DNA of 64,000 nt from Paenibacillus chitinolyticus NBRC 15660 (GCF_000739915.1 NZ_BBJT01000003.1:558001-622000); one strand, 5' to 3'. Positions 41,283 through 50,510 are shown, counted from the first letter of the stretch. Notes: a model not told the origin generated them from the letters alone. Numbers and translations: made by a program.

Positions 41283-41447
41283 TCACCCCCTTTTCGCAGT
41301 TACCTCTTGGATCGGTTCCGTCCACTCCAGCAGCTCGGCTACCGGAAGACTGAGCCAGTAAGGAATGGGCGTTTTGGTGGCAACCGAGAAGGAGGCCACC
41401 AGCTTGCGCAGGGTGCGTCCTCCTTCTCTGCCCATCCCTAGCCCAGC
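41283..41447 (-). CDS. Frameshift extension of the tail assembly chaperone (gpE' / gpT type)
   Basis: A 54-codon frame without its own start lies between the chaperone stop and the tape measure. It reads AGLGMGREGGRTLRKLVASF then PIPYWLSLPVAELLEWTEPI. It is reached from the chaperone frame by a -1 slip at A-AAT-TTT (41456-41450), a canonical X-XXY-YYZ heptamer, four codons before the chaperone stop. The PIPYWLSLPVAELLEW block has the form typical of the second half of such chaperones. The fused product (about 165 residues) would start at 41785. Confidence 0.8.
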   Translation of the reverse strand, partial: AGLGMGREGGRTLRKLVASFSVATKTPIPYWLSLPVAELLEWTEPIQEVTAKRG

Positions 41448-41785
41448 AAAAAATTTTGCGACCGGACAAGAATTTTGGAGAAATCTTTGCCGGGAAGCGC
41501 CTTAATCAGATCCATGGGGACTTTGGCCGCGCGGGCGGCTACCAAAGCTTGATACGTCTGGGAAATTTGCTTCACTGGCACGACTTCGTTACCCGAGGAC
41601 ATCGCGTTCATTTGTCCCTCGCAAGAGAGCAGGTCTCCGCCCGTCAGGCTGTCGAAATCGAGCAGCAGCTCGGTATATTCGGTTCCCTCAAAAGTAAACG
41701 GCCGACTGAGCTTATAGACACGCTCATCGACCGTTTCGGTTTGACCTGCTTCTGCGGCTGGAGTTTTGGTTTTATTTTCGGACAT
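41438..41785 (-). CDS. Tail assembly chaperone (gpE-like), with programmed -1 frameshift site
   Basis: 115 residues: a polar N terminus, then YKLSRPFTFEGTEYTELLLDF, SLTGGDLLSCE and KALPGKDFSKILVRSQNF. These are phage TAC features. It binds the tape measure while the tube forms. Directly before its stop is the slippery AAATTTT on the minus strand, giving both a short and an extended form in an unequal ratio. Confidence 0.85.
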   Translation of the reverse strand: MSENKTKTPAAEAGQTETVDERVYKLSRPFTFEGTEYTELLLDFDSLTGGDLLSCEGQMNAMSSGNEVVPVKQISQTYQALVAARAAKVPMDLIKALPGKDFSKILVRSQNFLLG

Positions 41786-41823
41786 GGATTAATTTCTCCC
41801 TTCAGGTATCGGATGGATTTGAA

Positions 41824-42345
41824 TTAAAGTGCGAGATCCGCGCGGACGGATGCGAGCTGATCTTTGCCGTTCACGACAAAAATGTAGTTGAATTTGTCCA
41901 CTTCCAGCATGACTTTACCGCCAACGGACACTTTCAGGTAAACGACTTCAAACTCGGTGGAACCTTCCATCGCCGCACCGACTTCTAGGCTGCCCAGCGT
42001 ACCGGTTTTAGGGAAAGCGCGAACCGTAATCTTGGCGCCTTCGGTCGCGTAAATACCGGTCGCCGTATTATAGGATTGCTGGGAAGCGCGGAAATCTAGC
42101 GCATGCGCTTCGGGAGCAAGAAGCTCCAGAGCGGCCGGGTCCATCGTATTCCAGGTCAGCGAACAGGTCATGGGACCGAATTGGCCGATCGTCGGGCTCT
42201 CGACTTCACCCGCGATGCCCGCACCTTTTACGGATTCCGAAAGATATTCGAGGCTGGGCAGTTCAACTGTCGCTACCCCCAGAAATTGACTGCCGTTCTT
42301 GTATACCGTGTACCCTACAATTTTATCGCGTACTTGTTTAGCCAT
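41824..42345 (-). CDS. Major tail tube protein
   Basis: 173 residues with the FII-type pattern: VRDKIVGYTVYKNGSQFLGVATVELPSL, MTCSLTWNTMDPA and EVVYLKVSVGGKVMLEVDKFNYIFVVNGKD. It stacks as hexameric rings inside the sheath. Start follows AAGGAGG. It lies 14 bases after the sheath gene. Confidence 0.9.
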   Translation of the reverse strand: MAKQVRDKIVGYTVYKNGSQFLGVATVELPSLEYLSESVKGAGIAGEVESPTIGQFGPMTCSLTWNTMDPAALELLAPEAHALDFRASQQSYNTATGIYATEGAKITVRAFPKTGTLGSLEVGAAMEGSTEFEVVYLKVSVGGKVMLEVDKFNYIFVVNGKDQLASVRADLAL

Positions 42346-42359
42346 GTTGAAATTCCTCC

Positions 42360-43808
42360 TTAGGATTGGATAGCGCCGAGATACTGCGCGTCATATTCGA
42401 TTTTGAATTGGATTTCCTGAGCCGGGCTCGGCGGTGTAACGAAAATATGGAATTTCAGCTTGCCGTTCATCAGATCCGTTGCGGGATTCTCTTCTTTGAT
42501 AAATTCCACCCGGCCACCGAGGATATAACCGCTCGCCTGAAGACCGTTCATCCAGATATTCAGGGAATCCGTCACCGATTCAACGAGACGTTTGTTGGCA
42601 GGATCGTCGACATGCTTCCAGTACGTCAGGATGACCGAGTTCTGAATCCAGTCGAACATGCGGCGGACCGGAATAAACGCATTCTGCGGGTCCGTAATTT
42701 CCGGGAAAGCGGCCGTGCGGTTGCCCCAAGTTTTCCAGCCTCCGACAAAATTCAGCGCGGTGAAGATGCCTTGATTGTTCAAATATTCGGCTTCGTCCGG
42801 TCCAAGAGGAAGCTCGGTACCGTTATCCAGCACCGTTCCGTCGGCTTGCAGCAGCTTGTTGGACGGCGAGCGGTGCGGCACACCGTCGCTCTCCAGATCG
42901 GTGCGGCACATGACGCCGGCGAGATGCGTGGAGAAGCGGTACGTACGGCCGTCCTTGGTCACGTTCGGATAAGCGGCGATTTGACGTTCGCTGGCATATC
43001 CGTTTTCTTTCTTGAAAACGGCAAGGTCGGTGAACGGACGGTCGGCAGGCAGATCGGTCAGCGCCATCGCTTTGAAATGACCGTTGATGCTTTCCGCTTT
43101 AGCGGCCAACACGGATGCGACTTGCGGGTCGTGAGAGAATCCCGGTGCGAGCACAAGTGTCGGAACGAGCTGAAAGCGCGGGAAAACCTGCTTGATCAGA
43201 TCCAGACCGGTCACTTCGCCCGTTGCCGCGTCCGTACCGCCGATCAGATCGGCCGCCGTCACTTTGGAGCGGTCCAGCTTGTCGTAGCCGACTTTCAGCG
43301 CGGTTGCGGCGGGGCTGATAGCGCCGCCTTTCACAACGGAGAGCATCAGACGGCCTTTTTTATCAAAAGCGAGCGTATAGTCTTTTTCCTTGCTGTAAGT
43401 CGTCGCGCCGTCCGCGGATTGAACCGTTACGCTGGAAGGCAAGATACCCTCCGCACTCACTACGGCCATTCCCGCTGTCACAACCGCTTCGGAAGGAGCG
43501 GCGGACGTTTTGTGCGCGGCCGGATCGAGAACGTTGATCAGCACAACCGGCGCCTGCTTGTACAAGCGGAAATGCGAGTACATGAATTCGCTCAGCGTGT
43601 AAGACTCCCAGTCCTCCGAGTAGCCGAAAGCGTCTACCGCCTCGTCCCAGCTTTTGCAAAGGATCGGCGTATTCACCGGCGCTGCGGCCAGTTTGGACAG
43701 ATGAACGGGCGCCGTACCGAATACGACCGGAATGGTCGCCTGCGGGGATACCGGGGTCATGACCGAGAAGGGCACCTCGCTTGTATAAATACCGTGACGT
43801 TCTGACAT
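42360..43808 (-). CDS. Contractile tail sheath protein
   Basis: 482 residues from the ATG at 43808 (GAAGGGAG upstream). Sheath signatures: an N-terminal HGIYTSEVP, ATIPVVFGTAPV, and the C-terminal domain RTAAFPEITDPQNAFIPVRRMFDWIQNSVILTYW with a following NIWMNGLQASGYILGG. Its presence shows the tail is contractile and not of the flexible siphophage type. Confidence 0.93.
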   Translation of the reverse strand: MSERHGIYTSEVPFSVMTPVSPQATIPVVFGTAPVHLSKLAAAPVNTPILCKSWDEAVDAFGYSEDWESYTLSEFMYSHFRLYKQAPVVLINVLDPAAHKTSAAPSEAVVTAGMAVVSAEGILPSSVTVQSADGATTYSKEKDYTLAFDKKGRLMLSVVKGGAISPAATALKVGYDKLDRSKVTAADLIGGTDAATGEVTGLDLIKQVFPRFQLVPTLVLAPGFSHDPQVASVLAAKAESINGHFKAMALTDLPADRPFTDLAVFKKENGYASERQIAAYPNVTKDGRTYRFSTHLAGVMCRTDLESDGVPHRSPSNKLLQADGTVLDNGTELPLGPDEAEYLNNQGIFTALNFVGGWKTWGNRTAAFPEITDPQNAFIPVRRMFDWIQNSVILTYWKHVDDPANKRLVESVTDSLNIWMNGLQASGYILGGRVEFIKEENPATDLMNGKLKFHIFVTPPSPAQEIQFKIEYDAQYLGAIQS

Positions 43809-43914
43809 AGTTAATAATCTCCCTTCGAATGTGAACAAGTTGGTTTTGGTAGAACTCTTTAATCCTTACTCCTTAAAACCTGAAGCTGCTGCGGCTGCTT
43901 TGCGTCTCTACGAT

Positions 43915-44388
43915 TTAGTCGTAGACCAGATTCTCGCGTACAGGCGACGGCACGGTCCATTCGGTCACCATTTCGCCCGTCCACTGCGGGTAAGCCTGCG
44001 TGTTGGCGAGCTTCCATTTCAGCGGACGCTGAAGCTCGAACATCCCGCCGATGATTTCCTTCTTAAGAACGGCCTGGCGTACTTTCTCGATCAGATTCAG
44101 TACGTCCGCATAACCGAACGGATCGGTCGAGGAGGTTCCGAAATGAAGCCGGACCTTGACGGAGCCTTCTTCATTCCCGTCCTCCCCTTCCAGCGCCCTC
44201 AGCAGGACAAAAGGAAACAAGCCCTCCGGCAGCAATTGCGCGGGTTCATCCGGCTTGGCCGGCGGAAACTTTTCGGCTCCGGGAAGCCAGCCGACATGGA
44301 CTCTCACGGGCCGATCGCCCGCTCCGGTGTCCCGCACCGATTGTTCCACGAAGCTTTTGAGCGTCTGAAGCAGAATGCTCGTGCTCAC
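43915..44388 (-). CDS. Probable tail terminator/completion protein, first gene of the tail operon
   Basis: 157 residues from a GTG at 44388, preceded by GCGGAGGTGAAGCCCG. It starts LLQTLKSFVEQSVRDTG, followed by VRVHVGWLPG and a C-terminal strand pair (FELQRPLKWKLAN, EMVTEWTVPSP). Small proteins of this type just before the sheath gene cap the tube and sheath. I do not recognise the exact family. Nothing upstream of it resembles portal, capsid or terminase. Confidence 0.65.
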   Translation of the reverse strand: MSTSILLQTLKSFVEQSVRDTGAGDRPVRVHVGWLPGAEKFPPAKPDEPAQLLPEGLFPFVLLRALEGEDGNEEGSVKVRLHFGTSSTDPFGYADVLNLIEKVRQAVLKKEIIGGMFELQRPLKWKLANTQAYPQWTGEMVTEWTVPSPVRENLVYD

Positions 44389-44574
44389 CGGGCTTCACCT
44401 CCGCGGATGCCGCTTTTGGCGTTTTCCGGCCGATGCGGCCGCCTCCGTTTATAGCGGTTTGTTTTCGTATTCCCCGCCTCCTTTCCATCATAAAAAAATC
44501 CGTCGTGACCGGCTGGCGGTTACGGGCGGATTTTCGGGTTAGGCAATCGAGAGAGTTTTCGGATGATCCGGCGA

Positions 44575-44613
44575 AATAAAAAAGCAGCCGGGCTATAAAA
44601 GCCGATGGCTGCT
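44575..44613 (-). terminator. Rho-independent terminator between the NUDIX gene and the tail operon
   Basis: On the minus strand AGCAGCC pairs with GGCTGCT, followed by TTTTTTATTT. A weaker second one (AAAATCCG/CGGATTTT, 44492-44536) lies closer to the tail operon. The 359 bases 44389-44747 hold no gene; a minus-strand TTGCTT-N16-TATAAC near 44665 is a possible promoter upstream of these hairpins. Confidence 0.75.
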
Positions 44614-44747
44614 GATTGGAGTGTTTTCCGGTGTTCGTGTGTCTCTCTCGATTTCCTATGTTATAAATATACCTGACTCTGAAGCAACTAACACATGGTT
44701 TTCCCATAAAAAACAAACAACAAAAGCATAGCTTTTTTAAAGTAATT

Positions 44748-45206
44748 TTATGGTGCTGCCTGCACCGGAACGCCCGCCCAGCCGAAGCTATCGAACCAGA
44801 GGCTTTCCTGCCGGTTCAAAAGCGCCTCGCGCACATAGGGCACCATATCGGCGGGAAGCGCGTCTTCCGGAAACCAGCGGAGCTCTTCGCACTTATGGGG
44901 CTCCATGTTGCCGATTTCGCCCTGCCAGCCGCGCGCCCTCAGGAAAAAGTCGATCCACTCGGAATTCGTGTTTTTGCGGTGCATAATGCCGGTGATTTCC
45001 AGGTCCTCGGGCCGGATGTCGATTCCCGCCTCTTCCTTCGCTTCCCGTACGGCGGCGGCTTTCACTTCTTCTCCGCCGTCGATTCTTCCGGCTACGACAC
45101 TCCACTTCCCGTCCATGAACCCCGTATTTTTTCTCTTTAATAGAAGCGTTTCCCCATTGCGGGACAGAAAAACATGAACGGAACCGTAAAATATAGGTGT
45201 TCTCAT
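44748..45206 (-). CDS. NUDIX hydrolase
   Basis: 152 residues from the ATG at 45206 (GGAGGTTTAAAA). The NUDIX box is GRIDGGEEVKAAAVREAKEEAGI (written here as G-x5-E-x7-REAKEEAGI, residues ~45-67). It hydrolyses a nucleoside diphosphate linked to another group; substrate unknown. Monocistronic, flanking the tail module on its right side. Confidence 0.9.
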   Translation of the reverse strand: MRTPIFYGSVHVFLSRNGETLLLKRKNTGFMDGKWSVVAGRIDGGEEVKAAAVREAKEEAGIDIRPEDLEITGIMHRKNTNSEWIDFFLRARGWQGEIGNMEPHKCEELRWFPEDALPADMVPYVREALLNRQESLWFDSFGWAGVPVQAAP

Positions 45207-45507
45207 TTTTAAACCTCCACGGATTTGAACATTAAGCAAAACTTTTCTGAAACATATTTCGTTTCATATTATGAAAAACCGTTTAGTAGTAAGTGGATCT
45301 TTGCGGATTAGCCGGCAAACTCCTAGTTTTTGACTTTAAATTTATGAAAACAAACGCTTTTCCCCTTAAATTTCAAACATTCTGTGGCGGAGGTTGATCG
45401 TTTCCAAAAAAAAATTGAAAAATCTATCGTTTTTTTAAGTTTCCTTTAATATTCGTAATTTATACTATTTTCAAAGATTGATCTATCTTACAGGAGGTAG
45501 AAATCAC

Positions 45508-45735
45508 ATGAAAACCATTATCGTATTTAACAATCAAAAAATACCCGTCTTTTATACAGAAGCGAGCAAAAAAGCATTAAGCTTATTGAAAATTGCCCTG
45601 GAAGCGAAGTGGAACAACGGAAAACGCGCTGTAAAGACGTGTCTGGAGAACCTTATCTCCATCGAAATCGAGGGAACGGAAGCGATTCTGCACTCCCGCC
45701 GCGAAAGCGATACACTTGCTCTGTCTCTCTATTAA
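45508..45735 (+). CDS. Small hypothetical protein
   Basis: 75 residues from the ATG at 45508, ten bases after AGGAGG; the frame extends ten codons further without a site. Sequence starts MKTIIVFNNQKIPVFYTEAS and is mixed alpha/beta with many Lys and Glu. A likely promoter -10 (TATACT, about 45463) precedes it and a strong terminator follows, so it is a complete small gene. Family not recognised. Confidence 0.65.
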   Translation: MKTIIVFNNQKIPVFYTEASKKALSLLKIALEAKWNNGKRAVKTCLENLISIEIEGTEAILHSRRESDTLALSLY

Positions 45736-45782
45736 AACTCAGTCACGAATAGTTGATCCGGCCTCTTACATACGGCCCCGCG

Positions 45783-45809
45783 AAAAAGATCCCGTCCGGG
45801 ATCTTTTTT
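45783..45809 (+). terminator. Rho-independent terminator
   Basis: AAAAAGATCCCG / CGGGATCTTTTTT, perfect stem, 47 bases after the small gene. It can also serve the minus-strand small gene that stops at 45844. Confidence 0.9.
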
Positions 45810-45843
45810 GTTGTTTGACCGGTGACCGGAAATCTCTCCCCGC

Positions 45844-45999
45844 TCAACGCTTGTCGTTAATCGCTTCATTGCGGAGCGCCTGCTCCAAATCGGCGATGGT
45901 CTTTTTAAGCAGCGGCCCTTTATGGCCCGAAAGTATCCGTTTGTTTTCCTTCTTCAATACCGTCAAAATAAGCTCTTTCTGATCCCGGCTGAGCAGCAT
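45844..45999 (-). CDS. 51-residue small protein
   Basis: Starts MLLSRDQKELILTVLKKENK at 45999 with AGGGAGG nine bases upstream and ends at TGA 45844. It is helical and basic (KGPLLKKTIADLEQALRNEA). The good ribosome site, sensible amphipathic helices and a terminator beyond the stop support it. Family not recognised. Confidence 0.65.
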   Translation of the reverse strand: MLLSRDQKELILTVLKKENKRILSGHKGPLLKKTIADLEQALRNEAINDKR

Positions 46000-46162
46000 G
46001 ATCCCAACCTCCCTTTCCCCGGCAAATCTTTTGTACGCCCGCCCGTCAGGCCGGCTTCCTTCTTCCCTTTTTACAAAGGTCTCATTATTTTATCATGTTC
46101 GCTTATCAGCGGGATAGACCCGGAAACTTTGCAAGACTTCTGTCATATTTTCCGCGCTAGTT

Positions 46163-46181
46163 TGATATAGATACAATATCA
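46163..46181 (+). promoter_or_regulatory. Candidate operator over the aldehyde dehydrogenase promoter
   Basis: TGATAT-AGATACA-ATATCA is an inverted repeat with 6-bp arms, and it contains a TACAAT -10-like element. It lies 62 bases upstream of the ATG. Confidence 0.4.
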
Positions 46182-46242
46182 CGGATGACAAGCGTCGCGA
46201 ACTGAGCCGAGCATGATACCTTTCCTAAGGAGGCAGTGTGAA

Positions 46243-47727
46243 ATGAACGAACTGACCCTGACAGTCCGACCCAAAATCCAGCGGTTCCTGAACGGAACGA
46301 AACGGCTTTTCATCGACGGAGAATTCGTCGATTCCGTTTACGGGAGCACCTTCACGACCCCGAATCCGGCAACGGGCGATATTTTGGCGGTCGTGAGCGA
46401 AGCGACCGAAGAAGATATCGACCTGGCCGTAAAAGCCGCCAGGCGCGCTTTCGACGAAGGCCCCTGGCCCGGGTTAAGCGCCGCGGAACGGAGCCGGCTT
46501 ATTTACCGGCTGGCCGATCTCGTCGAAGACAACCTGGAGGAGCTCGCCCAGCTCGAAACGCTCGACAACGGCAAGCCCATCGCGGAGACGCGCACCGCCG
46601 ATCTGCCGCTGGCCGTCGAGCATCTCCGCTACTTCGCCGGCTGGTCTACTAAAATCGTCGGCCAGACGATCCCCGTCAGGGGCGGGTACTTCAACTACAC
46701 ACGGCATGAGCCGGTCGGAGTGGTCGGGCAGATTATCCCGTGGAACTTCCCCTTGCTCATGGCGATGTGGAAGCTCGGCGCCGCGCTGGCTTCCGGCTGC
46801 ACCGTCGTGCTCAAGCCGGCCGAGCAGACGCCGCTCTCGGCCCTCTATCTCGCCGGGCTGATCCAAGAAGCGGGCTTCCCGCCGGGCGTGGTCAACATCG
46901 TGCCGGGCTACGGCGAGACGGCGGGCCAGGCGCTCGTGGGCCACCCGCAGGTCGACAAGGTCGCCTTCACCGGCTCCACGGAAGTCGGCCGCTCGATCAT
47001 GCGCCAGGCCGCCGACCGTCTGAAGCGGGTGACACTGGAGCTGGGCGGGAAATCCCCGAACATCATCCTCCCCGATGCCGATTTGTCCCGGGCGATTCCG
47101 GGGGCGCTTTCGGGGATTATGTTCAACCAGGGGCAGGTCTGCTGCGCGGGCTCCCGCCTGTTCATCCAGAAGAAGATGTTCGACAACGTCGTCGCCGACC
47201 TGGTGCTGTATTCCCGCAAGCTCAAGCAGGGCGCGGGCTTAAGCCCCGACACCCAGATCGGGCCGCTTGTGTCGGAGGAGCAGCAGAACCGGGTGCTCGG
47301 CTACATCGAGCGCGGTCTGGAGGAAGGCGCCGAGCTTCTGACGGGAGGGACGAATCCGTTCGAGGAAGGCTATTTCGTGGCGCCGACGGTTTTTGCCGGC
47401 GTTCAGGACAGCATGACCATCGCCAAAGAAGAAATATTCGGCCCCGTCGTCACGGCCCTGCCTTTCGATGATCTGGACGATGTGATCGCCCGCGCCAACG
47501 ATACGGATTACGGACTAGCTGCCGGGCTGTGGACGGAAAACGTCAAAAATGCCCACTACATCGCGGGCAAGCTCCGAGCGGGCACCGTCTGGGTCAACTG
47601 CTACAATGTGTTCGACGCGGCTTCTCCGTTCGGCGGTTACAAGCAGTCCGGCCTCGGACGCGAGATGGGTTCCTATGCGCTGAACAATTACTGTGAAGTC
47701 AAAAGCGTCTGGATCAATATGAACTAA
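46243..47727 (+). CDS. NAD(P)-dependent aldehyde dehydrogenase (DhaS-like)
   Basis: 494 residues from the ATG at 46243 (AAGGAGG upstream). Full ALDH fold: [21 protein letters not shown] (cofactor pocket), [12 protein letters not shown], the catalytic Glu in LELGGKSPN, the nucleophile in [12 protein letters not shown], and [13 protein letters not shown]. Oxidises aldehydes to acids in the cytoplasm. The broad-range group includes DhaS/AldA; the true substrate cannot be told. Monocistronic. Confidence 0.92.
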   Translation: MNELTLTVRPKIQRFLNGTKRLFIDGEFVDSVYGSTFTTPNPATGDILAVVSEATEEDIDLAVKAARRAFDEGPWPGLSAAERSRLIYRLADLVEDNLEELAQLETLDNGKPIAETRTADLPLAVEHLRYFAGWSTKIVGQTIPVRGGYFNYTRHEPVGVVGQIIPWNFPLLMAMWKLGAALASGCTVVLKPAEQTPLSALYLAGLIQEAGFPPGVVNIVPGYGETAGQALVGHPQVDKVAFTGSTEVGRSIMRQAADRLKRVTLELGGKSPNIILPDADLSRAIPGALSGIMFNQGQVCCAGSRLFIQKKMFDNVVADLVLYSRKLKQGAGLSPDTQIGPLVSEEQQNRVLGYIERGLEEGAELLTGGTNPFEEGYFVAPTVFAGVQDSMTIAKEEIFGPVVTALPFDDLDDVIARANDTDYGLAAGLWTENVKNAHYIAGKLRAGTVWVNCYNVFDAASPFGGYKQSGLGREMGSYALNNYCEVKSVWINMN

Positions 47728-47763
47728 ACCGGATTGTACGGATTTTACGGCACGGCCGAGTCA

Positions 47764-47796
47764 AGCTCTGTCCCCCTGCGGGATAGAGTTTTTTTA
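47764..47796 (+). terminator. Terminator of the aldehyde dehydrogenase gene
   Basis: CTCTGTCCC (47766-47774) pairs with GGGATAGAG (47780-47788) with one G-T, followed by seven T bases. Confidence 0.85.
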
Positions 47797-47922
47797 CACG
47801 AAAAAAAAAAGAGACAACAATCGAAATAACCGATTGATTCGATCTAAACTTTCGAATTTTCCGATTTCATTTTTCCTTGTATGCTGGAGTAAGAAATCAG
47901 TCCACCCGACGGAGGTATTCCT

Positions 47923-48390
47923 ATGAAAGAAATTGCCGCAAGAATTCACGACAGAACGTATGAGATTGCGTCCCTTTTGGAACCGGTAGATGAAACGCTT
48001 CTCGCGAGGCGGCCCGGAGCGGACAAATGGTCCGTTAACGAAATACTCGGTCATCTTTGCGACTCGGCTCTCAACAATCTGCCGCGTTTTATCGTCACCC
48101 GGTATGCCGAGCAGCCTGCCGTGTTCCAGCCCTGCAAGCAGGATGAGTGGGTAGCCGCGCAGGATTACCGGCATACTCCTTCCGAGGAAATTATCACCTT
48201 GTGGGGAAGCCTGAACCGCCAGGCTGCGCGGGCTATCGCGTCCATCACCCCGGAGCAGGGGGATCTGCTCTGCAAAATCGGAGAACACGAGCCCGTTACT
48301 CTCCGCTGGCTCATCGAAGATTATGAAGAACATCTGGAGCACCACTTGGGACAAATTGTCCGGTTGAAAGAACGCCTCGAAGGAGTGTAA
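47923..48390 (+). CDS. DinB-family protein (DinB_2 fold)
   Basis: 155 residues, four-helix bundle. KWSVNEILGHLCDSA supplies the first metal His and LRWLIEDYEEHLEHHLGQI the C-terminal pair. Many members are thiol-dependent S-transferases or have unknown roles. Start follows CGGAGG. Stands alone, ended by the shared terminator at 48474. Confidence 0.85.
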   Translation: MKEIAARIHDRTYEIASLLEPVDETLLARRPGADKWSVNEILGHLCDSALNNLPRFIVTRYAEQPAVFQPCKQDEWVAAQDYRHTPSEEIITLWGSLNRQAARAIASITPEQGDLLCKIGEHEPVTLRWLIEDYEEHLEHHLGQIVRLKERLEGV

Positions 48391-48473
48391 ATCCCCGCGC
48401 ATACGTCAGCTCGAAACCGCACCCCGGCATAGGCAAATTCCCTTCGCCCGTTCAGTAGGTCGATTCCGGCGCC

Positions 48474-48507
48474 GAAAAAGCCTGTTGAATTGTTCAACAG
48501 GCTTTTC
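48474..48507. terminator. Bidirectional terminator
   Basis: AAGCCTGTTGAA with TTCAACAGGCTT, A-run before and T-run after, between the convergent DinB and oxidoreductase genes. Confidence 0.9.
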
Positions 48508-48527
48508 TCTCTGCCTCCGTGAAGGTT

Positions 48528-49443
48528 TCAATCTTCCAGCGTCAGCACGATTTTACCCCGGCCGTGACCGGTCTCCATCTCTCTGTGCGCTTCGGCGGCT
48601 TGGCTCAAAGGGAACGCTCTCCGAATGTGAATGCGGAGCTGTCCCAGGCTATACAGCTCAACCAGCTCGGCCAGCCGCTGCGCCGACCGTCTGCTGCGGA
48701 TCCAGCGGACGCCGAGTTCACCGGCAAGCTCGAAGGCGACCGTCGTCGCGATCCGGTTCCGGTCGGGAACGAGTTCCGCCGCCGCAAGCAGCCCGTCCGC
48801 TCCCCCCCGCGTCCAGAGCGGCGTCCACTCCGCCCGGCGCGAGTGCCCGGACACGCTCCGCAAGTCCCGGCCCGTACGTGACAGGTACGGCTCCTATCGA
48901 GCGCAGATAGTCGTGGTTGGCGGGACTGGCGGTTCCGATCACGGCGGCTCCCTTCGCGCGGGCCGCCTGCACCGCAACGGTCCCCACCCCGCCCGCAGCC
49001 CCGTTGATCAGCAGCGTATCGCCGGGGCCGACGGCCAGCTCTTCCAGCGCCGTGAGGGCTGTCTGCCCCGCTCCCGACAGGCCGCCCGCCGCCTCCCACG
49101 GCATCGCGGTCGGCTTCCGGACGAGCTGCTCCTGAGGGACGACGACATATTCGGCGTACGTGTACTGCATGCGGAAGCTGAGCACTTCGTCCCCGGGCGC
49201 GAACGCGGTAACGCCGCTCCCCGTCTGATCCACGATGCCTGCGAACTCGCCGCCGGTCACGTGAGGCAGCGATACGGGAACGCCTTGGGGCCGGAACCCC
49301 GTGCGAATCGCGCAATCTACCGGCTGGACGCCAGCCGCCTTGACCCGCACTCTCACTTCCCCTTCGCCTGCCTGCGGCGTTGCAAGCTCCATCGGCTCCA
49401 GAACCTCCGGAGAGCCGAACTTGGTAAACCCCATTGCTTTCAT
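48528..49443 (-). pseudogene. NADP-dependent quinone oxidoreductase (zinc-free MDR), frameshifted at a G7 run
   Basis: The first part, from the ATG at 49443 (GAGGAGG eight bases upstream), is a normal medium-chain reductase: GFTKFGSPEVLE, GGEFAGIVDQTG, GPGDTLLINGAAGGVGT (dinucleotide site) and DAALDAGG. At the run of seven G on the minus strand (48802-48808 as C) the frame is lost. Reading six G restores LDAGGADGLLAAAELV and continues to ...GRGKIVLTLED at 48528. The full product would be about 305 residues. Either a one-base insertion (pseudogene or phase-variable tract) or a sequencing error. Confidence 0.85.
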
Positions 49444-49613
49444 CCATGATTCCTCCTCTTTATGCGGCTGCATGTGCTGCACGATAGGCCGCTGCGCTCC
49501 ATTTTCAGTTGTTGCCCGCACCCTTATCTGCATTTTATAATGGAGATCTCATAATAAAAAATACATCTTACCGCATATTACTTATTCCATAGAGTATATA
49601 AGAGGAGGGGCGT

Positions 49614-50510
49614 ATGGAAATTTTGCAGCTCCAGTACTTCCGCACAGTCGCCAGGCTTCAGCACATGACTAAAGCCGCCGAAGAGCTCCACATCGCCCAG
49701 CCAGCGCTGAGCAAAACAATTGCCCGTCTCGAGGATGATCTGGGTGTGCCTTTATTCGACCGCCAAGGACGGAAAATCACCCTCAACGCGTTCGGGAAAG
49801 CCTTCCTGAAAAAAACGGAGGTCGCCCTCAACGCGCTGGAAGAAGGCCGCAAAGAAGTTGAGGATCTGGCCGGGATGGAGCAGGGAAGCATCTCCGTCGC
49901 TTCGCCGGTCCTTAACCGGCTGTCAGGCCCTTTGGGCGAATTCCTCGCGCTGTATCCCCATGTCCGCTTCCGTCTCACACAGGCACCGACGGAAGAGCTG
50001 GCCGAGATGCTTGAAAGCGGGGAAGCGGATTTCTGCTTCACCGCTTATCCGGTCGGCCGCCCCGGCATCATCGAGGAGCCGATCCTCAGCGAAGAAGTTT
50101 TTCTGGCCGTACCGCCCGGGCACCGGTTGGCGGACCGTACGAGCATCACATTGAGCGAAGCGGCCGGGGAGTCTTTTATCGGGTACAAAAAAGAGCACGT
50201 CTTCCGCAAAAGGGACGACGCGCTGTTCCGGCAGGCGGGCATGACGCCCGATTTCGCGTGCGAAGTCAACGAACCGTCGGCCAAAGCGGCGCTCGTCCAG
50301 GCGGGTCTCGGCGTCGCCTTCGTAGGAGCCTGCAACCGCAGCGAAGAGCCGCCGACGGCTCTAATGGTGCGGATTCCGATTACGGACCCCGTCTGTTTAA
50401 GCTCTTACCAGTTGGCCTGGCACGAAAAGCGCTATTTGTCCAAAGCCGCGCAAAAATTCCGGGACTTCATCCGTCATTATTTTTCGGCCGGCACGTTAAC
50501 GGAGATTTGA
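49614..50510 (+). CDS. LysR-family transcriptional regulator
   Basis: 298 residues. N-terminal HTH: LQYFRTVARLQHMTKAAEELHIAQPALSKTIARLE; the rest is a periplasmic-binding-like effector domain. It starts after GGAGGGG and is divergent from the oxidoreductase gene with 170 bases between, the usual arrangement for control of the neighbour. The effector is unknown. Confidence 0.9.
   Translation: MEILQLQYFRTVARLQHMTKAAEELHIAQPALSKTIARLEDDLGVPLFDRQGRKITLNAFGKAFLKKTEVALNALEEGRKEVEDLAGMEQGSISVASPVLNRLSGPLGEFLALYPHVRFRLTQAPTEELAEMLESGEADFCFTAYPVGRPGIIEEPILSEEVFLAVPPGHRLADRTSITLSEAAGESFIGYKKEHVFRKRDDALFRQAGMTPDFACEVNEPSAKAALVQAGLGVAFVGACNRSEEPPTALMVRIPITDPVCLSSYQLAWHEKRYLSKAAQKFRDFIRHYFSAGTLTEI

Noticed and set aside
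42366-43805. A 479-codon open frame on the plus strand across the sheath gene
   Set aside because: It is antisense to a clear sheath protein, is rich in Arg and His without domains, and results from the high GC and codon bias of the real gene.
27062-44388. Complete or recently active prophage
   Set aside because: No terminase, portal, capsid, integrase or replication gene lies within or beside the tail genes.
44246-44716. A 156-codon minus-strand frame upstream of the tail operon
   Set aside because: It crosses two terminator hairpins, overlaps the first tail gene in another frame and has no ribosome site at a start codon.
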